Positions 12,626 through 25,238 of a DNA stretch of 64,000 nucleotides are shown piece after piece (position 1 is the stretch's first letter; each line of letters starts with the position of its first letter). Position numbers and translations under genes: made by a program. The DNA is taken from contig WACJ01000374.1 of assembly GCA_008973525.1 (NCBI GenBank), forward strand, positions 202,665-266,664. Reading direction: 5' to 3'. This stretch comes from Stenopsyche tienmushanensis. Taxonomy: Eukaryota; Arthropoda; Insecta; Trichoptera; Stenopsychidae. The notes beneath the pieces are model-generated. The model was given only the letters and a program-made list of their open reading frames with translations, was not told the DNA's origin and made no database searches.

Positions 12626-12716
12626 CCGTGCCGAGGAGGATGAGCCCTCATCTTCAGCTAACTGTGTTATCCTGGAGGGCTGACCCGCCATAAATCAAAA
12701 CGGCATCCCGGCACGG
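12626..12716. other. nested inverted repeat, candidate structured element
   Basis: Outer arms CCGTGCCG (12626-12633) and CGGCACGG (12709-12716) pair perfectly. GGATG (12638-12642) pairs with CATCC (12704-12708), and AGCCCTC (12643-12649) pairs with GAGGGCT (12675-12681). On paper this gives 20 base pairs on a 91-nt hairpin with one 4-nt bulge on the left and a 22-nt bulge on the right. It sits in a GC-richer block. I do not recognise an RNA family, and no expression evidence is available here. Confidence 0.45.
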
Positions 12717-15700
12717 CGAAGATGTATTGTTGTTCACTGCTTGACCTGCGGGGGAAAAGAAGGCTTCGGGGGTAGACCATAGCGGAAAAAGGGGTGACTG
12801 CGAATCCAAACAAAAAATAAATCGAACCTCCTACGGTTACATAATAAGTGGGACACTCGTATAAAAGAACACGTCCGCTTTTATAGCACTCGGATTCGAT
12901 TCCTTTGAAAAATACTTAATTAGCAGATGTAGTTCATTGCAAATTAGGATTTTGATTAAATATATTTTTAAAAGTAAATTACTCACACGTCCAGAATCAA
13001 AGCAGTTGCGGGATAGCTGTAAGGCACCCGTTCCTGAAAATACATCATCGCTTTGCGTTCTGGAAATGAAGATTAATACTCGTTTTAGTGCAAACTCCGC
13101 AACGCTATCATCCAGACAAATTTCCTTCGTTAACACATGGCGCAAGTTTTTGGATCCCTTCTACCAAATTATCAGGCCTCAGAAGGGTGTAAGTTGCACC
13201 GCGCCTGAAGGATAGTTTTGCCCTTCCAGGCTGAAGATTTATGACACTGTGGGCCGCGCCCTCGTCCGTCTTTCAGAATTAGTGGCCAAACTGACATCGC
13301 GATCTCCACTCGCATAACTTAGTTTGTAAACACCTTGTTACCCGCTTAGGGTACAAACTTAAATGAAACGGGTGAACTTGTACACGCATGTTTGACTGAT
13401 GTATTTTCAGCCCAACTAACAATATTTCGATGGATTCAATACATATGTAATATTCATGAGTAAAAAGATGCTCAAAAATCGTTCATTCAATTCTGTGGAT
13501 GTCCAATTAACATTATATATTGTGTAGGATATGTAAGAGTCTGAAAGGAAGAGTTCCACATCGTCGAAACATGCTTTCGCGAACGAGTTAGCTCAAGGAA
13601 AGTCCGCCGGGGATTTCATCCCTTAACGTCTTGTGCCTCTTGTGGGGCAAGTTGAATAATTTAATTCAATTTAATAATTTGTAAGTTTGCACGGAATATC
13701 TCCTAAGAGATTACTGCATCTTAGGGTACTTTCATGCGAAAGGAAAATTGCGATTGATAACATGCCTTGTAAATGCTCATATTCTGAAATCCATTTCTAT
13801 TTAAAACCGTTCCAAATTATTTATTTTTCAAATCAAAAAATAGTAAAATTGTCATTTATTTATAAAGAAATTAACATTCGTCGATTTAAATCATCAAGAC
13901 ATGAGAAGGAGCTGTTTAGTTATATGAAAAGCTAATATAATGGTTTAAATCTGAACTCTTGAGGCAATAAATGTACAAAACTTCTATTCAAATAATCCTA
14001 TCCTGAATTTACCACATTTGAAAAGCAAATGTGAAACCACCACATGAATCTCTATAAATGGAGGACATATTGAATATTGATAAGTCATCTAGAAAATTGA
14101 ATCAAATAAGATTGAATATATGATATTACAAATTTATAAACAGAATAGTATCATAAAGACTGAGGTTTTTTATATAATATTTTTTTATTATTTTGTATAT
14201 ATGGTTAAAATAAGAAGGCAAATTTGAACTGTGTTTCAATCATTATTCAAAGGAATTTGCTAATAATCATCCTTGTACTGTTGTAAGTTAAATATGAGGA
14301 TAAATCTGATGGATTGGTTAATATTAATACTTCTGACTATCTGAATTTCACCCTGTATCTTTTTGATGGACCACTAAACTAACTATTTTTTCTCTAACAT
14401 GAAAATATGAGTATTTTATTTAATAATATGTTTCATTTTTATAGCAAAATATTAACGTATGGGTGATTATAATTATCTATATTTTTTGCAAAATATTTGA
14501 AGTTATACATTAGTTTGGATCCCTCTCTAAGAATTTAGTCATTATCTTTAAATGAAGATTTATAAATAATCGTTCTTATCTACTCTTGGAAAATGAAAGA
14601 TTTAATTGAAAAAAGTAATAAATTTTAACATCTGAAAAATAAGTCGCAAACAGCGTTCAATAAAATGGATCTTCTATGGTTTTGCTTGTTTTTAATAAAT
14701 TTTTAAAAGGAACAATGGTTGGATTAATGGAAAAAAGCTGTTCACATCTTCGAGTGTTCGGTATTTGAATATTTGACATTTTTTACGAGCGAGATAAAGT
14801 TTACGGTTCCTTCAGCCGGAATCCTCGAGAAATTTAAAGTTTGTTTCCAATATGGCGAAAAGTGTGCAGCCTCCGTTTGATCCCTTAATATAATATTCCT
14901 AATTATATACACCAAAAAGGGGTGTTTGGAACTAAGCAACTTACCATCCTGAGCTGGCTGGGCTGACGCCAACTTTTCCCATTTCCCCTTTAGAATATCG
15001 CAGTCTTAATGTTAATGAATACACCCCTGGGAGCTGTTCCCTCACCTACTTTATTTATACCAAAGTCTAATCTATAACAAGAGCAAAAGCGAATATTTTA
15101 CTCAGGCCCGGTAATTAATTGCATTATCGCAAAATTATTCAGCCTAAACAGGTGGCGATACCGTCTATATGCCATCTTAAAAAAATGTGAGAAATATTTG
15201 GAATGGTTTCCCGCCGTGTGATATCTTGAATTAATAAATCATGGATGTTATTATTTCGGTTCCATGGCGAATTTGTAAATCAATACCTGCAGTTGCTCCG
15301 CGCAAAATATATAGGGTAGACAACATAAGCTCTCAGTACCTAAAGATACATTATAGCTTGAGCTTTTGTGCTTTTCGCTAGTAATTATTAATTAACCCGG
15401 GAGCTTCCAGAGCTTTTACCGGCAGCTTAAAGCGTCTTCCGTACTTAGGAAAGGAAGGCTTCTAATGCTGCTCTCCACCGAGGAAAAGATGGAGACGATA
15501 TAATTTCATCACTCAAACACTAGACTTTACTATGACTACGCGGAATCGCTCAATGTCTTTTATTTTAATTATAAACAGAATCCAAATCTAAACTCTCGGA
15601 TAGTTCATATACAAACAAAGAATTGTTAAATACTATAATCTTCCAATATAGTTCATTATTTTTCATAGTAATTTTGCCCAAAATGTTATTATAACACAGT

Positions 15701-16738
15701 GTGCTTAAAGCCTTAATAGATACACGTCGAATCGATATTATCATAAGTTGATTCATCCCTATGCATTGTATTGCACATTCCTGACGATACTAAGCGTGAC
15801 AGGTGGGATTTGGGGTGGATATTAGGGATCGGAAGGGGGCTAATGGGGAGTAGCACGTCATAATTAACATTCCATTGAAGTATATTATATTACACAAAAT
15901 AAAGTCATTCACACACACGCGCACACAAAAGTTCATATAAACATATCAAAATATATTTCAATTGACTCTTTATCGTAGATAAGAAAACATTCCTATTTTT
16001 TTCATAATATAAAAATTCTTCATAGAATGCCATTCCAACCATATCACATAGATGTAAAATCCAAAAAAATATGAATTTAATAATTGAAATATGTGTGCTA
16101 AATTGATTCAGGTTGGATATGTGGAGGGTCAGGTGATAGGGCTGAATTCCACCTCGATAGAAATATTCATCACGAAATTGGTGTACAACATAACATGGCA
16201 ACACGCCGAGTGTCAACATATTCGTTTGGTATTTGTGTTATGACGTTTGATAAATGATGATGCAGGAAATTATTAATCTATTAACTGTTAATCATAATCA
16301 TTCTAATGCAGGTTTCTCTAAAATGAATTGAGGTAACTTTATTGAACACCCATTTGAAACGAAATCGATAATCGACATTAGCCATGCAAATATTTTAAAC
16401 GCCTCGTCGCTGATTTACATTTTACACAAATGCACATAAATCGCTCATCATATGTAAATAGGCACCATTTGTCGAAAAATCTATTGATTTTAATGCAATT
16501 GTATATTTCTAGCCAAATATATATTTGGTTATAATAAAATAGGACGCATTCTTATTAGAACGTCCAATTAAGGTAATCATTTGAAATGTTTTCAATTATT
16601 ACACTTATTTATGTTAAACAAATATTCTCAATTTTTAGTGATTGTTTTTGCTGCATACCGAAAAATTATCTTATAATTCCTATAAGATTCATAAAATCCC
16701 GGGATGAAAATATATTCACAGCTTACTAATAAATAAAA
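12717..16738. other. non-coding stretch, no gene recognised
   Basis: AT-rich with GC-richer pieces at 12717-12830, 13000-13330 and 15240-15500. Short frames here lack domains and strong splice contexts. A short CA run lies at 15909-15928. Confidence 0.55.
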
Positions 16739-16740
16739 TA

Positions 16741-16970
16741 AAGTAGACTCTCGAATTATCCGGGGGGCTGCCGGAGAGAACAAACACAGCTAATCCAAAT
16801 CATCAAATTTCTACTTGGTTTCGATTATAATACCATATTTACAATACAAATTTTTATTTCAAAAATTTTAATACTCATTTTTATTAAGAAAAACGCTCAT
16901 AGTTACCCTGTATGATAGAATGATCGCGTATTTGCGAGCGAATTTCAGTGATTCAAGAAGAGCATTCAGT
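16741..16970 (+). mobile_element. pogo/Tigger-like terminal fragment, copy 1
   Basis: Starts after TA with AAGTAGACTCTCGAATTATC, a mutated form of the CAGTAGACTCTCGATTATCC terminus seen at 58031. The two copies stay alignable for about 230 bp, including a shared piece TGATCGCGTATTTGCGAGCG. Relative to the other copy it lacks a short internal segment containing the CGCGGATAATCC half of a subterminal hairpin. The opposite terminus was not found. The assignment to pogo/Tigger rests on the CAGTAGA...CGATTATCCG style terminus and the TA target. Confidence 0.7.
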
Positions 16971-19900
16971 ATGTTTCAGAGTATTCACCTTCAATGGAAT
17001 TTGTGTTTCTGAATATGATTTATTTTTTACGTTTGCTTTTATCCTTTTCAGAAAATTTTGAACAATCGCAAAATCTATAGATTTCAATTTCATGAGATAA
17101 AGTCGTCAACTTAGTTTTAAAAATCGATTATTTCCAATAAGAATTTAAGAGCTTGTTGTAAAAGCTCTATCAGACTTATAATGAAACAATCATGATAAAT
17201 ATGTAACAGTGAAAAATTAAGTTCCAAGTGTAAATGTAACCATTAGGATTCTTAGTATTTTCATATACTGCCGCTGAAAAAAATCCTATTACTTAGAGAG
17301 CAAATTATGCCGAAAAAATCTTAGTATACCCTCGATCTCACCATAATGCATTAATTTTATGATCTTAAAAATGAATTATGAGGATGTTGTTATTGTGCTA
17401 GGAATGTCGAGGATCGGGTGTACTTATTTATTTTTCAGTGTGGCCTTTTTGCAGCTTTCGTCCCTCGATTATATGGATGCAGCCCCCCAACCGGAGCCTT
17501 TGCTCCCTCGGAGAGCCACTCATAACCTTAATTAAAAGCCTCATCTTCAGCAGCGAGAATAAAAAAGTTTCCGGGTTCTACCAAATTAAAATTTATGACT
17601 CCGGAAGGGGAGCAACGCACTCCAGAATGGATCGACAGTGTATAAATATTTTTCCACTTGGCCGAGTACAAAATCCGTGATTTCTCCCCATTCTCATATG
17701 GGTATAGACTCGATTTTTAAATTTAAAGATGATTATATTCTGGCTTTCAATATTTTAGACGAATGTATGCAACTGTAATATTTTGGTTTAATAAAATATA
17801 AATATTCGGAGCATTATTTAAAAAGCATCGATTAGAATTTACTCTAGTTTCTCTTGAACTAATTCATTAATAATGCATTCCGAATCGGAAGCAGTCTTTC
17901 AGCATATAAAATATTGAGAACCTCTTGTGTGTCTGGAGAGTACTGACCGTGGGAGGACACCATTTGGCCATCGTCTATCTTCCACGTTCTTTCTCTTTCA
18001 TCTACATCCAAATCTTATTATACTTACTGCGATTTCCCTCTTGCCAAAGTATCGACTTGGGCCGAAAGTGTTTTCCGATCAGATGCAGTGCTGGACACCA
18101 TTATTTCGCAAGGCGTCGAAATTCCACCAAATTGAAAACAATGCGATGACTGCAAAATTAAAAAAATGTATAATAAATATAAATTTTGGGCACATAAAAT
18201 GGCCTCGAGAACCTCACATCTTTATTGATTACAGGGTTGACCTGGCGTAAAGGTATAAAGACAAAGATAAAAGAGTGAAAAGAGAAAGGGAGTGGCATTG
18301 ACCTGATTTGGTGAGCTAAATATTTTCACAAAGACCATCTTGAAAAAAGTGCTATTATTTTAAACGAACATTTTCTAATACTAAACCGATGAAAACCAGC
18401 AATAAATCTATTAAATTAGCGGAAAATACGCAGTTTTGCAGAAATCTGATCTACTAGATATCATCTTATAGTCAATAAAATCGCATAGTTTAACAATTAT
18501 AATGATAAGTGATTACAGTTCACCATTTTTTACATTATCAAAAAATACAATAAAATTACTTATAATTTTACAAAAATTATGTAATATTGATTTTGGAATG
18601 CAACCCTTATTATTTAATATTAAATCATCGTCAATTTTCAATATTTAAATACAGTTTCTCAGTGGTCAAATTTATTACCAATGAAAATTAGAATTCATTC
18701 TTTAAGTCTCAGAAGATTTTTTATATCAATTCAACCAACATTAAATATGGCATGTCGATTTTTGGCACATTAACAATTGTAATTTTCTACTTCTTAATAT
18801 TTTACAAAATATCTATTATTAAGCATAGATGATCGTTATAGGAGATTTTTACAAAAATACCCATTTTTATATGCTTGTTTTCCCAATAGTCTTCCACGTG
18901 TGATTAAAGTAAGATAGGATTATTTTAATAGAAGTTTTAAGTAGTAGATATTATTTGGTTAAGCCTCGATACTATCATTATTTTAAAATCAGTTTTTAAT
19001 TATTATAATATTACAAATCAATCAATCACTTATAAAATATATACGCCATTAAAAACCATGTCAAAAAATCATAGTTGGCAATAGTTCTATAAAAGGGATT
19101 TTTAAGAGCCGCCACCTCAACCATAATGTACCCAACTTCAATGATCATCTCAGTATTTACTTTACCAAAAGTAAAAAATCGGGATAAGTCTAGATACAGA
19201 TGAATGGTTAAGAAACCAACCTAACGAAAAGTTATGGCAAAAATGAAAGTGAAAAATATGTGGACAACAATTATAATCTTATTCAATTTTGAAAGTAAAG
19301 AACATGACTATGAAAATAAAATGGAGTTATGCCATCTGAAAATATTATTGTTTTAAAATCTATGGATTATGATAAAAACTATGCATGGCTAAAAATATTT
19401 TTCAACCATAATATTACATTGAATTTGTAAATTTTGATACACATAAATCAAGAGTATTTGTTCGAGACGTACATGATGAGACAAATTAATTGTAATATTA
19501 TATTCTCTAAGGTGGTATTATTATCTCCCAATAATATCAATGAGCTTTTAACACCCGACGCTGCTGAAAATATTGATGTAATTGAATGAACGGGTATAGC
19601 AATACATTTTCGAAACTTGAAATGATTTTATCTAGTGCCAAATGAGATAAAAACTAAATTCGTATTAAATATTAGCACAGCCGTGTATAATTGAGTCTTT
19701 GGCTACGTAGTGAATTAGAAATTCGGAAATCTATTCATAGTAGTGAGCTTAATAAAGACCATCTCTATATTGGCGCACGGTACTCGGGGATTTCCTTCTG
19801 GTTAGTATTCATGGCGTGGAGATAGCTCTACCTTTCTCCACAGAGTTGAGCTTATAGATGTAGAGCATATAAAGCTAAGGCAGGACTTTGAGAATAAGTA

Positions 19901-20540
19901 TCTGATATGGATGAGGGTGGACTAAAGTGTTTGCATAAAGATGTTTTACATGTTATGTCCAGGAAATAGAAGGAGCCCCGACATCTATTTCGAAGACGCC
20001 TCAGGGGCTATATCCCTTACGCGTTTACTACGCCGATCTTAGTTTCAACATACGAGGACACGCATTATACGCTAAAAGCAAAAAATTGACCCTTTGTATT
20101 ATGGATAATATTAATACAGGCATCCATTGTCTTTTATTGTTATACGTTCAATATCTATGAATTAAGTGCAATCGATAGTTCTCTGGTAACAGTTCGTGAT
20201 TGGCATCATCTGCAAAGCTCACGTGCTGTTTGGCTACCAGAAACTGTACATCAAGTTCTAATCATCGCAATAAACTTGCAGAATCCTCTATATATTATAT
20301 ACGCAACTCCATATAAATAATAATATGGAACCATAGCAATTCGGTTCATTAAATTTATATAGAACTTGTAAATATGGTTTGAATTAAGTCGTCAATAAAA
20401 TGTATGCACGGATTTAAAATATGTTTCGTTTATTATGTGCATTCATTAGCATCGTGTCGCTTAATGGCGACAATGTGATATTTCGCCCTACGCGGACGCT
20501 TCACATTCAGGGGCGTTTTTAATATTTTTTATCGGCTGGC
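16971..20540. other. non-coding stretch, no gene recognised
   Basis: Long AT-rich tract with GC-richer bits at 17430-17690, 17925-18130 and 19750-20030. The frames over these bits carry no recognisable domain. Confidence 0.55.
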
Positions 20541-20790
20541 ATACAAAAGGGTGTCCCAAATAATAAAAAACAGGATTCACAAGATAATCAAGTATTCCAG
20601 CTGAAAGGGAAATAACTCTTAACGGTAAGGGGTGGCATGTTGGATTCGTTAAACGAGCCAGCGGCCGTTATAACGGGCTAGGACTTCCCCGTTACAAAGG
20701 CCATGGCACCAGCTGCTCTCGTAATAGCTGGCCGCTAAATTAGGACCTTCCCAGCTGCTTCAGGGTGGCCTCTATCTGGAAGAATTTCAG
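20541..20790. promoter_or_regulatory. GC-richer block with three CAGCTG E-boxes
   Basis: CAGCTG occurs at 20598-20603, 20710-20715 and 20752-20757, with a GCCATGGC palindrome at 20698-20705. CAGCTG is an E-box bound by bHLH factors. Three within 160 bp in a GC-richer island suggest an enhancer-like block, but clustering in a richer base composition can also be chance. Confidence 0.3.
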
Positions 20791-21026
20791 TGCCTCTGCG
20801 AAGCAGTATACATGGTCGCATTTGCCATATTTTCCCACCGCAACATACCATTTAAAACATTCAATGATCATCACGAATGGTATAATAACGTCTATTAACA
20901 AGACTAAAACTATTCTTCGGGCGTGTATTTTTGATTTCAATTTCACACATTGTTGCAAAATCGTATCGTAAAAAAGTAATAAAAATTATAAAAGGCGATC
21001 TAATGGATATATGCTATCATATAGAT

Positions 21027-21120
21027 CAGGAGGGTCCAACCTTTTTTGCCTTGAGAGCTACTGTTTAAATTAAAATTGTCTCGGGATTGACTTCTAGTAT
21101 GATTCGTACTAAGAAATTTA
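21027..21120 (+). mobile_element. hAT-like terminus
   Basis: CAGGAGGGTCCAACC, then TTGAGAGCTACTG and TTGTCTCGGGATTGAC follow the order of common animal hAT termini (CAGGGGT..CCAACCTTTT..GAGCTAC). No transposase or opposite end was identified, and no 8 bp duplication can be tested. Confidence 0.5.
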
Positions 21121-21486
21121 TTTAAAGTTTTTTCCCTTTCCTTTCTTTGTATACTTTACACGAACCAACACTGATTGACTCTGACCGATTTGACAATATA
21201 TACTAAGTTGTCTAATTCCTGTTTTTGTTGTTACCGCTTAAACATTGTAAAATTTAAACAACTCACCCGATCAGTTTTCTTCAGGCAACTTCGTTTTATA
21301 ATGAGAGTTTGTAATCTTTCTGTAGACATGTTCAAGTATGGTAACCGATCGCAAAGCGCTCATCAAATCAGCAGTCCGAAAAGCGGACCGATTGGACATA
21401 TGTGGCTGCTGTATACCGCACAGTGTCGGAAGATGCTATCCTGGCACTGACTGCCATACCGCCAATTGTTAATTCACTCCACTTTG

Positions 21487-21625
21487 ACTAGGCTGTGGCT
21501 GCGAGGCGTAGAAGACACAAACTCGAGAAGTGAATCCAAACTAAAGCTGAGCCTTAGAATTAATCTTGACTAGACTGAAACTAACTGAGCCTCGAAGACT
21601 CAAGCTCGAAGCTCAGTCAGATTGT
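21487..21625 (+). repeat. degenerate relative of the 29067-30030 LTR interior
   Basis: AGGCTGTGGCTGCGAGGCG followed by TAGA here matches AGGCTACGGTTGCGAGGCG plus TAGA at about 29326 with few differences. The following AAGCTCGAAGCTCAGTC resembles the CGAAGCTCGACTC minisatellite motif of that LTR. This looks like an older copy of the same retrotransposon family. Boundaries are not clear. Confidence 0.4.
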
Positions 21626-21640
21626 TTCAATATTTTATAA

Positions 21641-22730
21641 TGGTAAAATTAATGAAAATCAAACTGTCGCTCGCGTACTAATAAAAAAATAGAAATGTGC
21701 TTAAAAGAACCGAATGTAAATATTCAACGCGTGATATTATGGTCGCGCTCGTCTTATAAATAGGTATTGGATATTTAATATTGATTTTTACCATTTAGAA
21801 TTACAAACATTTATTTTTATTGTTTAATAACGCTTTAGGTTGGTTGTTGAAAATAAAGAAATGATAATCATTTATGCTAGAATCATTATCTAAAGTTGTA
21901 TAATATAATACAATTCAGCTCATTTTTACATCTATTGGTACTACAAAATATCTATATACCATAAAAAATCATTTGACATGAGAGTGACCACATGGTCACG
22001 CTAATATTTGGAATTGAATTGAATTCACATTTGATAAAAATGATTATAGCAAAATTAGTATATTCATCAATGAAAATTTAAGAGTTTATATTGTTAATCA
22101 TAAGGAGACCAATGAAATAATTGATTAAAAATTAAGATTATCATCAATGTAATATATATCTGTGTTGATGTAATGATTTTCCTTGAAAAAGAGGCTTGTT
22201 GACACCACTTGAACAGGGTTACGTATAGTAATCACTTTGTTTATGGCTTATTCTTGATGCCACCATAATACACCATGCCAGGGGAGAAGGCAGTGGATCG
22301 GTGACGATAGTCATATATATGTTTTACGTATCCACCGTTTGAAATAATGGGTTAATCTATATTATTGGCTTGGGTGAGTGAACATTCCATTAGTAGATTA
22401 CATCCAGGCCGTACACAAGCAAACTTACTTGTGCAAAAGTATCGCCCGCCGCACACAAACAGATAAAACCATGAAAGTTATCGGGTCTCATGCGAATTTT
22501 GTATGAGCAAAACTAAATATGAGATACACAAATGCTAGCCGGAGAAATTACTTCTAGTTCTAAGAGCCGAAATCCTGAAATACATCGTCGTATATTTGAA
22601 GCATGAATATTCCGAATCTAGAATTTCTGTTCGAAGGCGATAACATCGCCAGCCCTAAGCGAAGATCGCAAAACTAATACAAATTTTGCCATTCATAAGT
22701 ATGCTCAAAAGTATAATTCGAAATTAAATT
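21641..22730. other. non-coding stretch, no gene recognised
   Basis: AT-rich, becoming GC-richer from about 22380 towards the open frame at 22731. A small hairpin GGCGAT-AAC-ATCGCC lies near 22636. Confidence 0.5.
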
Positions 22731-23039
22731 TTGATGGTTTCTCGAGTAGTTAGACGAAAAAGTACACAAATTTGCGAATCGATGTTTGAATGTAAGTATT
22801 ATTATGGTGAAAGCTCTTGGAAACTCTATTCAAACGGACCGGATATCAAATCTGTACCGGATCTGGTGGAGAGAACACTCAGGCTTACCTCGGACAAAAC
22901 CGGAATATTTGTAGAGGTCAATGTAGACACATGTAGAAATGCGGACAGACTAAAACGTATATTGGCATATGCTCGAGTTCTACCTTTCTACATTATGTCC
23001 TTTCAGAGAAATTTGGAAATACGTCGAGTGCTCTCGTAA
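22731..23039 (+). CDS. unrecognised open frame, coding-like, possibly a decayed fragment
   Basis: A 102-codon frame opens with two methionines and ends in TAA at 23037-23039. Its composition is balanced and protein-like: a mid segment rich in charged and branched residues (SVPDLVERTLRLTS, GIFVEVNVDTCRN) and a basic C-terminus (LKRILAYARVLPFYIM). I see no signal peptide, membrane span or known domain. Frames of this length are uncommon in DNA this AT-rich, which is the main argument for it. No TATA box or splice site ties it to a transcript. It could be a small gene, an exon, or a transposon or viral relic. I do not assign a function. Confidence 0.3.
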   Translation: MMVSRVVRRKSTQICESMFECKYYYGESSWKLYSNGPDIKSVPDLVERTLRLTSDKTGIFVEVNVDTCRNADRLKRILAYARVLPFYIMSFQRNLEIRRVLS

Positions 23040-25013
23040 ATATAAATGTGGTTATACAAGGCTTTTTTTAACAATAAATTTAATTTTTAACATATTGCTT
23101 AATAAACTACTGCTATTATCACTTAATTATATTTGCGAAATATAATATTTGTAAATTATTGTTGAATCTTCAATTTTTTTCATTGGCAATCAGTATTTAT
23201 GTAAAGGATCCATCAGATCAAATATTATTAACTCCACTAGAATTTAGTTGACACTACGAATAAAAGCGACTGAATATAAATATTATTGTATAACATTGAT
23301 ATATATATATGACCATTCTAAAATAATGTCGATATTTTCAAGTAAATGTCTAGTTGTAGATAGCCAAAATATACGGTAAATATATTTCGTATCATCGCTT
23401 GATTGAAGGTCTCTGTCTGAGAACTCATTTCAACCCACATGCAAATCGATATGTTTAATAATAAATAAAGCGGGGGCAGACGAAATCACAAAGCGGCCAG
23501 CACGAAAACTTAGGGGCTGAGAAGGGGTTATCAAGAAATAGGGAAGCTGATCGTAAAGGCCACTTGCTACTCGTAAGAAGTGGTCAAGTATTGGGGATGG
23601 GTCAGTATAAGAATGATTGGCTATCAGTTCGAGTGGCTATCCTCAATATATTCAATTGGTTCTACGTAACTAGTGTAGTGGATTGTAGGGGATACTAAGA
23701 CTCTTCCTGGATTTATTTCTAATAAATATATAAATAGGTTATCCAACAACAACAAAAAGTTCGTTTATATGTTGTATTATCATATATATTGAAAGTTGAT
23801 CAATGTAATGATAGTATTTTAATATGATAGTATTATATCGTATATCAATTATATCAATAATAAATCATTTTAACACTCATGTCTTCATTTTTAGAGACCC
23901 CTTTTTCAATGAAAATATATTTTCATGTACAATTCTCTTGTGAATAGTTTCGCCAGCCCCTTGTATGCTCACCCCCATATAGGAATTATATAAATTAGAA
24001 TGACCCGATGTAACGAGAGAGGGATTCAAGTGGTCATCCCTTACGCATCGATAAAAAAGGGGGATGATCTGCACTAAGCAAAAACATTCTCACCAATCGT
24101 CTGCGAATAAATCATCATCGTAAAACATGACCAACGATCAAAGTTCGTCGCAATTGTTGAGCCTATTTGATCGATTTCATCGGGCACGTCCGCGCTTCTG
24201 TTAGATTAGATTTTTTCTTTCTTCTTCCCGCTTCCCTCCGACAGGGTTTGCCTGTCATTGATTCTAAATTAAAAACTTCACCCATGGGAGAGCATCAATC
24301 ACCCCGGCATGAATCTCATTATCCTTGAAAAATTCAAAGGAAAATCACACACAATATTGCATATGTTGAATGTGCTCAGGCGTTGGATATTATCGGGTGC
24401 TATTGTCGCCCTGACATTGACGAAGCGTGTTTTCCGATCTTGTTTTCTCGGGAAAATACATTTTCCTTATAATGAAATAGATCTTCCAGATGCCGGTCTG
24501 ATACTGGCAACTTGTGATAATTCATTGTTGAAGTCAGCTTAGTCATGATTGAATGCTTACGTAACAATTCCTGTACGGCACTCTTTATATGATTCTAACC
24601 CGCCTCTTCAAAAATCTCACAAAAAAATATAAATATTTTGCAAGCTAATACTTAAATATATGTGATTATGTTCCAAATTGAAAACAAGATTTATAATTTT
24701 TTTAAAGTTTCTATACATTAGTATACTTACATTTACATAAATTCCTTATTGCTTGTTATAACCGAGGTTGATTGTATATTTTAAATGGAATTCATGTTTT
24801 TTTCTATAATTATTGCTTATTCATAAATAAAATTACTAAACTATTAGATTATAAGCAATCAGTATAAATAGACATCTGTAGAACGATCAGCGAAATTAAT
24901 CGATCGTTTGCTAACAACACTTAATAATTAATTTCAATAGAAATTCGATAGAAAATGCATATAAACTATTGCAACATCGATGCAAGTACACATGAATACA
25001 TTTAAATTCAGCA
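23040..25013. other. non-coding stretch, no gene recognised
   Basis: AT-rich with GC-richer pieces at 23480-23680 and 24160-24330. Short frames at 23877-24074 (minus) and 24309-24542 (plus) show no domain. Confidence 0.5.
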
Positions 25014-25238
25014 TTGATAAGTCGGCATTATAGGGATATTACTGATGCTGTTTTGTCCGGCATAGAATGGATTTTCAGGAGACTGAATTGGGAAGCAGCT
25101 GGAATAAATTATAATGGACGGAATTTAAGCTATCTTCTATTGGCAGACAATATTTTTGTGATTTCAGACAGTGCAATAGAGCTTGATATCAGAACAAATA
25201 AAATGCATTTCAGTAAAATAAGACCAATAAAGTTATGA
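25014..25238 (+). pseudogene. RTE/BovB-like reverse transcriptase fragment
   Basis: The plus frame contains WIFRRLNWEAAGINYNGRN followed by LSYLLLADNIFVISDS and AIEL. RTE-clade reverse transcriptases carry IFRRLNWE.KGI.I.G..LSHLRFADDIVLI at this point, so this is the palm region around the catalytic YADD-type box. The second aspartate of that box is Asn here (ADN, about 25147-25155), which would abolish activity. The frame stops at 25236-25238 after a short tail that no longer matches the family well. There is no endonuclease and no recognisable upstream fingers domain. It is a dead scrap in AT-rich DNA with nothing attached on either side. Confidence 0.8.
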
